This document shows, piece by piece, positions 1 to 28,690 of a stretch of DNA of 64,000 nt. The notes under the pieces were generated by a model, which was not told the DNA's origin, ran no database searches, and saw nothing but the letters and a program-made list of their open reading frames with translations. The first letter of the stretch is position 1; each line of letters opens with the position of its first letter. The translations under genes and the position numbers were made by a program. The DNA comes from Dromaius novaehollandiae (Eukaryota > Chordata > Aves > Casuariiformes > Dromaiidae): positions 207,187,336 through 207,251,335 of the forward strand of contig NC_088098.1 of the NCBI RefSeq assembly GCF_036370855.1, in the 5' to 3' direction.

Positions 1-109
1 TGGCTTTTATGTGTTTGTCTCTGTAAAACAAACATGAATTTAGAACCAACTTCTTGTACCTTAGTTTTGTTAGGGTTTTTCTTCTAGTGAGTTACATTTC
101 TCTTTGTAG

Positions 110-14771
<14,662 letters not shown>

Positions 14772-15490
14772 TTTCAGGCTCACAATGTAAGAGAGGCCAC
14801 TAAAGAAAATGGAGAACAGTATGCAAAGCATACTCTGTGTGACATTTCTCTGTAAATGATGGTTTGCCTTAAATCTTCACTTCTATGAAATGTTTTATTT
14901 TAGTGGCACTGAATTCAGAATGATTTGTGTGTCGCATTACTTGATGCAGAGAGTCTCTAATATTTTACAGACTTTTTGAAGAAGTACTGCCTGAAACTGC
15001 TAATTCTTTCTAAAAATTCTAAAAGCCTGTTTTCTTTCTAAGATGGTAATGTAAATAACATAATCATATCTTTTCTAGAAAACTTCATTATTTGGGGCTT
15101 GAATTTTTCAGAGGAGCAAATTTAGGGTAGTATGCAGGTACAGAAATGGACATGGACTTGGCGAGAACCGTGAACTTTCTATTTATTTGCAATTTTGATA
15201 CAGTTACAGTTAAAACTCAAAGGAGTAGTAATTTGACCCAAAGATGCAGCTTTCAGTATTAACACTGGAAAATGTTACAATACTTTCAGCTTACTGGGAG
15301 AACTAAGCGCACTATTGCACTGTTATTAAATGTCATAGTATACAGGACTGACTTCTGCTCTGTAGAGAAGAGCCAAAGACTTCAGGTTAAATTGCATTAT
15401 CATCTTTTCACCCTTTTAAATAAGATGTAGGGGCTAGAACTCTACAGCTGTGCAAGGAATGCTGCTTGAAGAATAAAGGAATTGTGCCAG
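14772..15490 (+). other. MRE11: MRE11 3' untranslated region (inferred)
   Basis: AT-rich sequence after the MRE11 stop with no open frame of note. It runs to an AATAAA at 15472-15477 with a TG/T-rich stretch behind it, where cleavage would be expected. The extent is inferred; a longer form is possible. Confidence 0.6.
15472..15477 (+). promoter_or_regulatory. Candidate poly(A) signal of MRE11
   Basis: The canonical AATAAA lies about 700 bases behind the MRE11 stop, in the sense strand, before a TG/T-rich stretch. Confidence 0.55.
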
Positions 15491-16670
15491 TAAAGGGCAA
15501 GACATTGCCTCTTGCTTTTTATTAGTTGATGTTTTTCAGATATCTCTTACCTCAGCCCTCCACTTCAGTAACCCTCCTGAAATGTCATTGTTGTTTTTCA
15601 AAATATTTCTCCAAATGAGACTTTTAAAACAGAATACTGTATTGACATTGAGGAAACAACTCCTCCTATGGAAGGAGCCAAGGCCTAGACCTGTTCCTTC
15701 TCTGTCTTTTCCAATGCTATACATCATCCCCCCCACACCTCCCTAAAAAAAGTGCTGAGATGTCATAGCTACAGCCTTTAGAGCTTATCCAGGAAGATGC
15801 CAGGAGAATTCATCAGCTAAGCCCCCAGCATGTCAGAGACATGCTAAATACATTGAGTAGCAGCAGCCATGCTTTTGTGTTTTCTGCCTTCTCCCTCAAA
15901 GATACGGGGTTGGCAGTTGTGTTGCTGTGGCTCTCGCTGAATGTGACTGTTGTTTCTTTGTCTGCATATATTCTGCAGAAGTGAACTTAAATGAGCCTTG
16001 AGCTTCCCGAGGACTTCCATAAAAATGATCAAGGCATTTGATTTTCTAGTGTAGAGCTTAGTAGCAATTTACAGAGCAGTATGCTCACTTAAGGTGTCAG
16101 GGCATAGTTTGGTAGTCTGACTCTTTCCCTTCATTAAGAGCTGTCAAAGCTATTCTTATATTACCTATGCAATAGACAAGCTGCTGTAAAATCCCTTCAA
16201 GAGAAGGGCTGAGATTTTTCTTTAACCTATTTGTGTTAAGTAAACAGTGAATGTCACATGTATGGACTGCATTGAATCAAAGGGATTAAGATTTTTAATA
16301 CACTTTGCTTCTTTATGTTGCTATCCAAATTAAACCTGTTTTGTTATAAAGACTTGAGAAAAATAGTTAATTTATTGTTTCATTAAGGTCTAGGCACACA
16401 TCCTGGGCAAAGATTTTAGCAAAGGTATGCAGGATTAACAGGAGTTATTTCAAAGTCTGTTTTGTTTTGCTTACCTTTTTCACAAGGTTTATTTTCAGTC
16501 AGCTGCCAAATTCATAGAGGATATGTTTATACTGTTAAACTGTAGCAGTTGTCATATTGTCTCATAGAAGATGAAGATAGCAACTTTAATTTCACAGGGA
16601 AAACCTGGTGTGCATAGAAAGGTATTTCCTCTAAAGATCAAGGCGCTTATACACGGATAAGACACTTGAT
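15491..16670. other. Intergenic, no gene seen
   Basis: AT-rich sequence between the MRE11 3' end and the GC-rich island. The open frames are short and without recognisable protein character. Confidence 0.75.
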
Positions 16671-16672
16671 CT

Positions 16673-16707
16673 GTGTTTCTCTCACAGCAGTGTTTCTCTC
16701 ACAGCAA
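16673..16707. repeat. Tandem duplication of 17 bases at island edge
   Basis: The unit tgtttctctcacagcag is followed directly by tgtttctctcacagcaa. It marks the left edge of the sharp rise in GC content. Confidence 0.85.
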
Positions 16708-16709
16708 TC

Positions 16710-18553
16710 ATAATCCATGATGCTGTGAAAAGGACACTGCTCATTCACGTGACTTACAACCCACCTTCCCCAGGAAAGCTCTTTGAGCCTGGAGCTGCTG
16801 TCAGACAGAGCAGTGGGTGGGCAGGGCTTGGAGGTTTCCAGGAGGCAGCAGTGCACAGGGGTACGAAGATGCGTTCAGAGCAGGGAGCTCCTGGCGAAAC
16901 GAAGTCTAGGGAGAATGTGAGGAGAGGCTGTGTGGATCCCAAGACAGGATCCAGTCCTTCCCAGCACTGCGGCAGGCCTCCACTGTGCAGAGGCCGTCAG
17001 GGAGCAGCTCAGCCAGGAAGTGTTGGCCTCAGGAAGCCTGTCTGACCTGGGGGAGGAGAGCGCCCTTCCTGCCCTGGCAGAGCAGCTCCCCAGACATCTG
17101 CAAGGGGCCGCCTTACGGCAATGAACACAACCATGTTGCATGAGACCTTCCTGCGTGTTCCCATCGGCGCATTGGCACATGGCGCTGGGCACATCTGCAT
17201 AGCAAAGCCCGTTGGCTGGCTGTGGGGTATCCCTGCAGCCTTTGCTCCCTCACGCATCAGCCTGCAGCTTGTGGATCACCATGGCCTCAGCTCAGCGGTC
17301 ACCTCCTGGCCAAGTCCTGCACTCCTTGAGCAACCAAGGAGATGGGAGGTGGCAAGAGGGCCTGCTCCGTGGTTGCACCCTGTGACCTGGAGCAGCACTT
17401 TCCCCACTTGCGCTTTCCCTTTTGGCATTGACAGCTCAGAGCCTGCGGCTTTGAATCGTTGTTGCAGCCGTGCTGCATAAGGAAGGGAGAAGAAACAACC
17501 CCCCAAGAGAGTCCATTTCCCGCTCCTGGAGAGGCACTGGCACGAGGAACTGGACTGCGAGAGCCTAGGGCCTGCTGCTGCGTTTTGGGAGGCAGCAGTT
17601 CCCTCATTCTCTTCCACGCTGCCTTGGGGGGAGCCCAGCCAGGTTAATGAGATGGCCAACTAGAAAGGTGAAGTGGAACTGGCTGCGGGGCCTGACTTCT
17701 TCCCTGACTCTGGGAGCTGGGCACATCCTCTGTGGGTAAGAAAGTCCCCAGAGCTGGCAGCTCTCCATGTGCAGCTGGGCATCCCACCCTTGGCAGAGGA
17801 GGGCAGCCCACTTGGGAGAGATGTCACAGGGGCAGGTCCTGTAGCAGTAACATCCCAAGAGAAGATGTGGCTTCCCCAGTAGGTGCACTCCCTGCCTGGA
17901 GTCAAGAGCAGGGGCTCAAGAGCAAGAGCTTCTCAGAGCAGGAGCCCAGGCAGGGATGGAGGGCCCCTGTCCACAGCAGGCCTGAGACCCTCAGCAGCAG
18001 GCAGAGCTTGTGCCGGGGCAGGCAGGCACCGGCGTTCATTCCTGGGGTTTTTGCACTCCTTCCATTGCCAGGTTTCCAGTCTTGCTCCGGCAAGAAGAAA
18101 GGCAAGGAGGCCCAGAACCCAGTGGAGACCCTCATGGCTGTGATTTTTCTTCAGCTCTCTCCTAGACGTGGTTCCTCTTGTTTTGCACTGGACCCCAAGC
18201 ATCCTCCCCAGCTAGCCAGCTGGGACACACATCCTCCCCACATTGCCCTGCCCAAAGCACAGGCACTGTGTGAGGCCCCCATCCAGGGGATGTGCTTCAC
18301 AGCCCCCTCAAGCTTGCCTCCTGCCTCTGTCCTGGCCCTCGTCAGGGCTGGGCCTCTGCTCAGCTCTTCTCCACCTTCACTGCACACAAGGTCAGGAGGA
18401 GCTGGGCTGAGCCCCCCGGCAGCCAGGATTGCAGCGTACACTGTGGTAGCCCCAGTGCTGTGCTTTGCGCATCAGTTGGGTACCCTTTGGAGGAGGGCTG
18501 AGTCTGTCATCTTCCCTCTTCTGCTCACTGCCTTGCCCTTCCCGTCATTGCAG
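16710..18553. other. GC-rich island, upstream part without supported exons
   Basis: Composition changes abruptly from AT-rich to clearly GC-rich. Many frames are open on both strands because stop codons are rare, including a plus-strand frame of about 411 codons (17732-18967). None of these frames shows a domain, signal peptide or recognisable family. The frame of the long one differs from the spliced exons found downstream. The part may hold the promoter, 5' UTR or unrecognised first exons of the gene that follows; I cannot place them. Confidence 0.5.
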
Positions 18554-18629
18554 CGTGCCCATGGGCCTCGTGGAGGAGCAAGGGGAGAGCAGCACCAGTG
18601 CCTCCAGCCCAGCCAGCGACCAGCGCCTG
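18554..18629 (+). CDS. Unrecognised gene, exon 1 (or first recognised exon)
   Basis: It follows cattgcag and precedes gtgagc. It reads VPMGLVEEQGESSTSASSPA, then SDQRL, in phase 0 at its end. If translation starts here, the Met is the third codon. Its start context is weak (C at -3, G at +4), so an upstream exon is possible. Confidence 0.45.
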
Positions 18630-21600
18630 GTGAGCGAGGGCAGCCCCGTCACACAGCTTTCAGCTGGCCCCTGCGTGGACACCCGTGCCTGCTTCTGCAA
18701 GGAGCAGAGCCACCAAGGCCAAGGCACAGAATCCCCGCTCTGCTCCTGGCCTGGCCCAGCTGCGCACAGCCTTCAGCTGCTAGCTGCTGTCCCCACTGCT
18801 GTTGGCCAGCAGAGGAAAAAGGCAGCAGGCAGCTCTATCCCAAAGGGAGAGGTGGGGTGGGAAGCAGTTGGGAGGAGCAGCTGTGGAAAGGCTGCCTTCC
18901 AGGGAGGTCCCCAATGCCTCCTGTCGCAGCAGGGGCTGCGCCCAGGAGGCTGCAAGCACCAGTGTGATGGCTCCAGCAGCCCTGGCTTGCCATGTCCCTC
19001 ACCCTGACAGAGCCACCAGCCTCCCTCAAGGTCCATTCCCTCCACACCTTCTCTCCTTCCTCTCTGAGCCCTTGTCTTTTCCACCCCTGTCCACAAAGGC
19101 CGAGGAGAGCCTCGATGGAAGGGTGCCTAGCCCTGAGGAAAGTGGGGTCCCCCCTGGGGAGGAAACCGGTGAGATGGGTAAGGCCCGAGCTGCCTGGGTG
19201 CCCAAGGAACAAGGTTGGCAGGATGTGGGCATGCCAGGTGCTGGGCTAAGCCAAGCAGCTGGCAGCAAAGGGCATCTCCTCCATGAGAGCCTGGGCACAG
19301 CCATAAGAAGACCTTGGGAGGCAGATCAGGTGTGAGGTGCCCCAGATGCCTTGGGGAAACCATTTCCTGGGGCAGTGTTGACAGAGGTGACAAAAGATGT
19401 CGGGGAGAAAAGCCCCAGCAGAAGTGACCCAGGCTGCTGCTGGCAGTGGGGAGTGCCTGCAGGGTGCCAGCACAAGGAGATCCCTGGAGGGGTGGGGAAA
19501 GCTGGGACAGATGTGCAAGGAGGGATCTGGTGCCTGCCTGTGGGGCAGGCCATGGGCAGATGTATCGGGAACGGGAAGCCCCATGGGGACTCAGCAAGGC
19601 TGTCCTGCCCTGTTGCTGCTGTTTTCCTGGCTGCTCCAGTGGTTCAGGAAACCCTGCAGTACTTCATTTGGTCTCTCCACCCACCTTCCTCCTTGCCCCC
19701 GTGCCACAGAACAACCTCCTGCAGCAGAAGGGCATGCCACGGAGCCAAGCTGCAACGAGGACATAGAGGCAGCTGTCCAACACATTTCCAAATACGTCAA
19801 GGACCTGGCTGCCTACGTGGACCAAGCCATCTCTCTGGGTGGGCAGGTGGGGGGAGGGGGAGGTCTTGTGCACAGCAGGACTGGGCTCCCGGTGACAGCC
19901 ACAGAGCAAAGCATGTGACCTGCCTGAGGGGAAGGGAGGAGCTTTTGGATTTCACTGTGGACATGCAGTGGGAACAGAGGGTTGTGGAGTTCACCCTGGC
20001 CTGAGCCCCAGGCCAGTAGCCCAGCTGTGGAGCTGATGCTAGGCTGTCTTGTTCACTTGGTGTGGAGGACATGGGATGAGGCCCTTTCTGGCCTCTGCTT
20101 TTTCCTTGCCTGTGGTTATGCTGGCCATGCGTGTTGGTGGAAGAACTCCCTGCCTAGGCAATGAGGGGCTTGCAAGAGCAGGGCTGAATGTCTGTGCCCA
20201 CTCTCGCTGTCCTTGGAGGATTTGTCAGAGAGCATCCCATCAGCAGGGCAACACCCTTGTAGGTTTGGATGTCTCTTTTCACCTTCTGCCTTTTCCTTCT
20301 AGAAATAGAACTGACTGAAGGCCTTCAAGCCTTGGCAAGTGTTTTCAAGAAGACCAACTCTCCAGAGGTAAACTGGTGGAGACAGGCAGCCCCCAAACCT
20401 CCAGCACCCTGCTTCCTGGGCTCCCACTCCAGCTGCCTGGCAGGGGGCTTGGGGGCTTGGCCCTGACAGCTTCTACAGGCCTCCCTTCTCCCTCCCAGCA
20501 GGCTCTTTGCAGCCTGCAGCTACCATGTCCCAGCCTAGGCCTGGGCTTTGGCACCAGCACGCATGCAAGGCAAGCAGGACTAAGGTAGAAACTAGCCCAT
20601 CAACATGGTCATCTTACCGAGAAAATTGCTTTTCTCACTCTCGAGAAAGGTACTTATGAGAAGGTACCTCCCTGGTCTCATGATGCCATGGTCAGTCCCA
20701 GCAGCATATGTTTTCTCTTTTCACAGGCATCCGTGCCACCCCTGGCAACTCCTCTGCCAGCGCTGCAGCATGAGGCAGCTAATGGGGAAGGCCTTCGGCA
20801 AAGTGATGAGCAGCAAAAGCATTGTCTTCAGGTAGGAGAGCTGCCCAACGCAGACTCTTGCCCCTAGACCCACATGGGGATGCTCACGCATACATGCATG
20901 CATGCACAGTCCTGAGACAGACAACTCGACACAGCGTGGCTCTGCTCGGCAGGAAGGAAATGCTGGCCACCTCCCTACTCCTGGGCACCACAGGCAGCTC
21001 TTGCCACCGCTGCACTCAGGCTGAGTTGGCACTCCCTGGTCCAGCCCCAACTCTTAGTCACGTGCATGGCCTGCGGATGCATCCCCCACTGCTGTCCGGG
21101 GCCACGGGAGCAGTGCTCTGATGGGGAAGAGCCTCGGCCAGCCACATCCCCAGGGCAGCTCCCTCAATCCAAAATCTCAGAGCTCTTCTTTTGCTCTTAG
21201 TCCTTGCTCTTCCCAGGGAATCATCAGCCTGGGTCACTTTTTCTTTGGCAGCAAAGGAAAAGGCTCAGCTGTCCGACCTGCCGTGCTGTGAGGATAATGA
21301 GCAGGACGAGCCAGCTGAAGAAGAGCTGCCAAGTGCCAGCTGCACCCCCAGCCCTGAAGGCGGGCGCAGCTGGAGGTCGGAGCTGAAGAGACGGTGAGAG
21401 CAGAGCTGCTCTGGGTGGCACCTGCGACGGCAGCCTGCAACGGCAGCCTGCGTAGGGATGCACTGCCCCAGCCTGGGAAGGGCTGCCTCTCAGCGCCCCA
21501 GGGCACAGAGAGCGCTCTCCTGGGGCCCTGAACCACCTTTGCTGCCCCAGGATGTCCTTCCTTAGCCCACACCAGTCTGCGGGTGGAGGGGAGATCCTGA

Positions 21601-22059
21601 CACTGGCAAAACACTGGTGGCTGCTGCAGGTCCTCTGGAGGGGCTCCCCAGACCTCCTAGTGGGTGAGCAGCCACCTTGCAAGCATCTGCTGCCTTCCAG
21701 CTGTAGCAGCACTGGAGAAGCCCAGTGCAAAAGGGCCTGACTTGAACTTCCCGCTGATGCTCAGCTGGCATGTAGGACAGCCAGGAGAAACAGCTAGGGC
21801 CTTTGTGCTGGAGCTCTCCTGGCAGGGAGGGCTGTCTTGTCTTGGCAGTGCCCAAGGGACGTTCCCAGCTGAGTGCATTGCAGAGTGCTGGGCAGGAGCA
21901 CAGGGAGTTGGGTGCATGGGCAGAGAGCTCGCCCTTCTTCCCTCTGAGCTCTTTTCCTTTCCTCCTCTGCCTCCTCTCAGCTCGCAGAGCAAATGGCAGC
22001 TCCTGCAGCCTATGGCAGTGAGGAGGTTTGCTGCCAGGCTGCCCGAGAAAACGCGCTAA
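18561..22059 (+). CDS. Unrecognised seven-exon gene in GC-rich island (about 213 residues)
   Basis: Seven blocks (18554-18629, 19099-19168, 19710-19838, 20303-20367, 20727-20831, 21269-21393, 21981-22059) are each bounded by AG and GT and join with matching phases (0, 1, 1, 0, 0, 2) into one frame. The frame opens at ATG 18561 and stops with TAA at 22057. The predicted protein is acidic and Ser/Glu/Pro-rich at first. It then has a helical middle (EDIEAAVQHISKYVKDLAAY continuing to ELTEGLQALASVFKKTN), a Glu/Pro-rich part and a basic end. There is no signal peptide or membrane segment. I do not recognise the family and assign no function. The first exon may have an upstream partner, since 7 bases precede the ATG in frame. 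The acceptor of exon six is weak. It could be a lineage-specific gene, a decayed gene copy or an island of chance frames; the phase agreement favours the first two. Confidence 0.5.
19099..19168 (+). CDS. Unrecognised gene, exon 2
   Basis: This 70-base block between cacaaag and gtgaga encodes AEESLDGRVPSPEESGVPPG, then EET, leaving one base. It is acidic and proline-rich. Confidence 0.5.
19710..19838 (+). CDS. Unrecognised gene, exon 3 (helical core)
   Basis: The acceptor is gtgccacag after a pyrimidine tract and the donor gtgggc. Joined to the spare g it gives EQPPAAEGHATEPSCNEDIE and then AAVQHISKYVKDLAAYVDQA. The second half has a heptad-like pattern suited to an amphipathic helix. It ends in phase 1. 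Confidence 0.55.
20303..20367 (+). CDS. Unrecognised gene, exon 4 (helical core)
   Basis: It follows a strong acceptor (cttttccttctag). With the spare g it encodes EIELTEGLQALASVFKKTNS, then PE, and ends in phase 0 at gtaaac. It continues the helical character of exon 3. Confidence 0.6.
20727..20831 (+). CDS. Unrecognised gene, exon 5
   Basis: The acceptor is cttttcacag and the donor gtagga. It is 105 bases, phase 0-0. It reads ASVPPLATPLPALQHEAANG and goes on to a Gln-rich end. Confidence 0.5.
21269..21393 (+). CDS. Unrecognised gene, exon 6 (acceptor uncertain)
   Basis: It encodes LSDLPCCEDNEQDEPAEEEL and further Ser/Pro-rich residues to an Arg split at gtgaga. The only acceptor that keeps the frame is ggctcag at 21268, which lacks a good pyrimidine tract. 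The better-looking tttctttggcag at 21251 would shift the frame. Either the weak site is used, an exon is missing, or the gene is decaying here. Confidence 0.4.
21981..22059 (+). CDS. Unrecognised gene, terminal exon
   Basis: It follows a strong acceptor (ctgcctcctctcag). In phase 2 it encodes RSQSKWQLLQPMAVRRFAAR, then LPEKTR and TAA. The basic end lies directly against the integrase relic. VRRFAARLP resembles the basic lead-in of Polinton integrases, so part of this exon may be transposon-derived. Confidence 0.45.
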
Positions 22060-22890
22060 GCTTTCCTCAGCTCCAGACATGGTGGACATGCACCAGCTTT
22101 CCAAACACAGCGATGGTGTTCAAGTACACCTTCACAATAGAGCTGTTATCCAAGTATGCCTGAGCCGATGGTCTAAAAGGCAAAGCAGGTTCTGAAATGG
22201 CTGGGGCTTTTAAAACTGTCATTAGCAGGCGTGCAAGCCTCCACAGCTATAGACTGACTGGGAAAAAGCATTTTTAAAGCAGCCTTTAAGCAAGCTGTTA
22301 AAGCAGTAAATGTGTTGTTGCTAATAGTGAAGTGAAAGCCTTCATCGCAGAGTGTTTTAACAGGACCCTCAAAACCAAGAAGTGGAGGTATTTGACAGCA
22401 GGCAACACTTCACTACATTGATGGGTTGCTGGAGTTGATCAAGAGCTGGAAGCACAGCTTGCAGTGACCTGTCAGAGCCAGGCCATGGACATGAACCCTT
22501 TCAGCTGTGCGAGGGCTTGGAAAACTGCACACAGGCACGTGGTTAAAATATGACAGACTCTGCTCCCCTGCGCAAAAAGGGAGACCATGTCAGGGTCCCT
22601 CAAGCAAAAGAGAAATTTGAGAAAGGTTATGAGCAGATGTTCACAGCTGAAGTGTTCACAGTAGCTGAACTTGTGAGAAGGGCACAGATACCTGTGTACC
22701 ACTTGACAGACTAGGATCACCGAGGAATCCTAGGGACATTTGACCCTGAAGACCTTCCAGAAGCGAATCCTGGCCAGGACATAATCTACAAAATGGAGAT
22801 CATCATCGCTGCAAAAGGGAATGGACGCTTCTAGAAGTGTTATTTTCACTAATGAGCGATTGGCTTATAACGTAAACTTCTCAGGTTACG
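22060..22890 (+). pseudogene. Polinton/Maverick-type integrase relic
   Basis: Polinton integrases are retroviral-like DDE enzymes of large self-synthesising DNA transposons. In order along the plus strand, in shifting frames, I see four landmarks. PDMVDMHQLSKHSDGVQ near 22073-22125 holds the first catalytic Asp region. LTD before the block near 22260 is the second Asp region. SEVKAFIAECFNRTLKT near 22326-22376 holds the Glu region with the family's FNRTLKT signature. A C-terminal SH3/chromo-like part has FEKGYEQMFTAEVFTV near 22615-22665 and ends with a GTFDPEDLP motif near 22735. Several stops and frameshifts separate these blocks, so it is not functional. No other Polinton genes (polymerase B, ATPase, capsid, protease) and no terminal repeats were found nearby. 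Confidence 0.8.
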
Positions 22891-22909
22891 CTCCTTTTTC
22901 TGATGATTA

Positions 22910-22915
22910 AATAAA
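22910..22915 (+). promoter_or_regulatory. Candidate poly(A) signal behind the unrecognised gene and integrase relic
   Basis: AATAAA in gattaaataaagcc. It is the first good sense poly(A) signal after the stop of the candidate gene at 22059, so the relic could serve as its 3' UTR. Confidence 0.4.
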
Positions 22916-22930
22916 GCCTTGTACATACCG

Positions 22931-24032
22931 AACCTATTCTGGCCTGTGTTAGTTGATGCCACCCAAACAGAATTAATGAGCCGGCCCCAGCCCTCTCATT
23001 TTACAGCAACTGTTCCAGCAGGGGCAAGTACAGTAGAGGAAAAGGCAGGTTTGTAATCTCAGCAGATTCAAGCCAGGTAGAACTTATCAACAAAGGGGCA
23101 AATACCTGATGCATGCCCTTACCTTCACCAGCCTGGAGGTGCATGTCTTCCTGTGGCATATAGCATTTGCGGCTCTTGGTCTTCTACTATTGATCTTGCA
23201 TCTCCTAATGCGTTGCAGGAGAAGGGCCCTGGGAATAAACACGCTGCAGGTCTCTTCGGTGCTTGACATCCAGCGTATGGCTGCTTGTAGCTGTGGATAT
23301 TGGATTCACTGGTCTGGGTCATCCCTTCCAGTCCTCCTTTCCTTATAATCACCTGTATAATCATACAGTTTGTGACTACTACTGTATTTCTACAAAACCT
23401 AGAATGTACAATTTAGGATCTAATTTTTATTCCCCTGGCCAAGAAAAAATCCTTGCCAAGGGAAAGCTTAGATATTTTTCTCTCTGTGCCATACTGACTC
23501 TTTGCATGGACCTGATGAGCATTTTTAATAAGGGCTTCAGCAAAATCGGTTGTAAGTCATGTGGTATTTTCTTTCACAAGGAGAGTGAGAGGTAAGCTTC
23601 CAAATACAGTAAATCATCTCGTTATTCACAATGCATCTGTTGCCATATCCTATTTCTATGCTAGTTAGCAAATGTTGTTCTGTTGCTGTGCTGTTATTGA
23701 CAGACTGAAGCTTGCCTGTCAGATCTTTAAAAGTGAACTTTAATTTGGAATTTCTCCTGGAAGACAGCACAGCTGCCACACACAGTGCTGGTTTATAAGC
23801 AGCGCAGAATTTGCATGAACTCAGTAACGGCTGTTGATAGCGAAAAAGGATGCTAAAGACTGAAGAGACTGGTTTTGTCTTTCTCCTAGAGAGCAGATGC
23901 GATTACCTTGGAGTAGCGCCCTGGGGGAGTGTAATCGTGCATAAAATGAGCACGTCAGAATAGAAATATTATGCAGCCCAATGGGCAGAGATCCTTGTTC
24001 AGAGCATGTGTAAGATGGGAGCTTGCTGAAGA
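22931..24032. other. Intergenic region upstream of GPR83
   Basis: No gene is supported. A stretch near 23155-23275 (a tata-like gcatatagc, then ggaataaacacgctgcaggt) resembles the R-U5 part of an LTR, but no boundaries could be drawn. The remainder is unremarkable and leads into the GPR83 promoter. Confidence 0.5.
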
Positions 24033-24040
24033 TATAAAAG
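24033..24040 (+). promoter_or_regulatory. GPR83: TATA-like box of GPR83
   Basis: The text tataaaag lies about 240 bases before the chosen GPR83 start codon. Transcription would begin near 24065. This is position and motif only. Confidence 0.4.
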
Positions 24041-24159
24041 TAGCAAGAAGCAGTGAGAAGCACATACTGAGTGCACGGCAGAGCAGCGCTGTGGTTCGGC
24101 ACGTGTGTTGTGTCCTGCCTCCCCCAAATGCCTTTGTATATTGTTTACAGCCATGATGA

Positions 24160-28690
<4,531 letters not shown>

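Noticed and set aside
16725-17045. Open frames on both strands in the upstream part of the GC island (16.7-17.7 kb)
   Set aside because: Several overlapping frames are equally open because stops are rare in GC-rich DNA. None continues in phase into the spliced exons.
18064-18140. Block after tttccag encoding SCSGKKKGKEAQNPVETLMA, as a possible first exon
   Set aside because: No good donor keeps the phase needed to join the exon at 18554.
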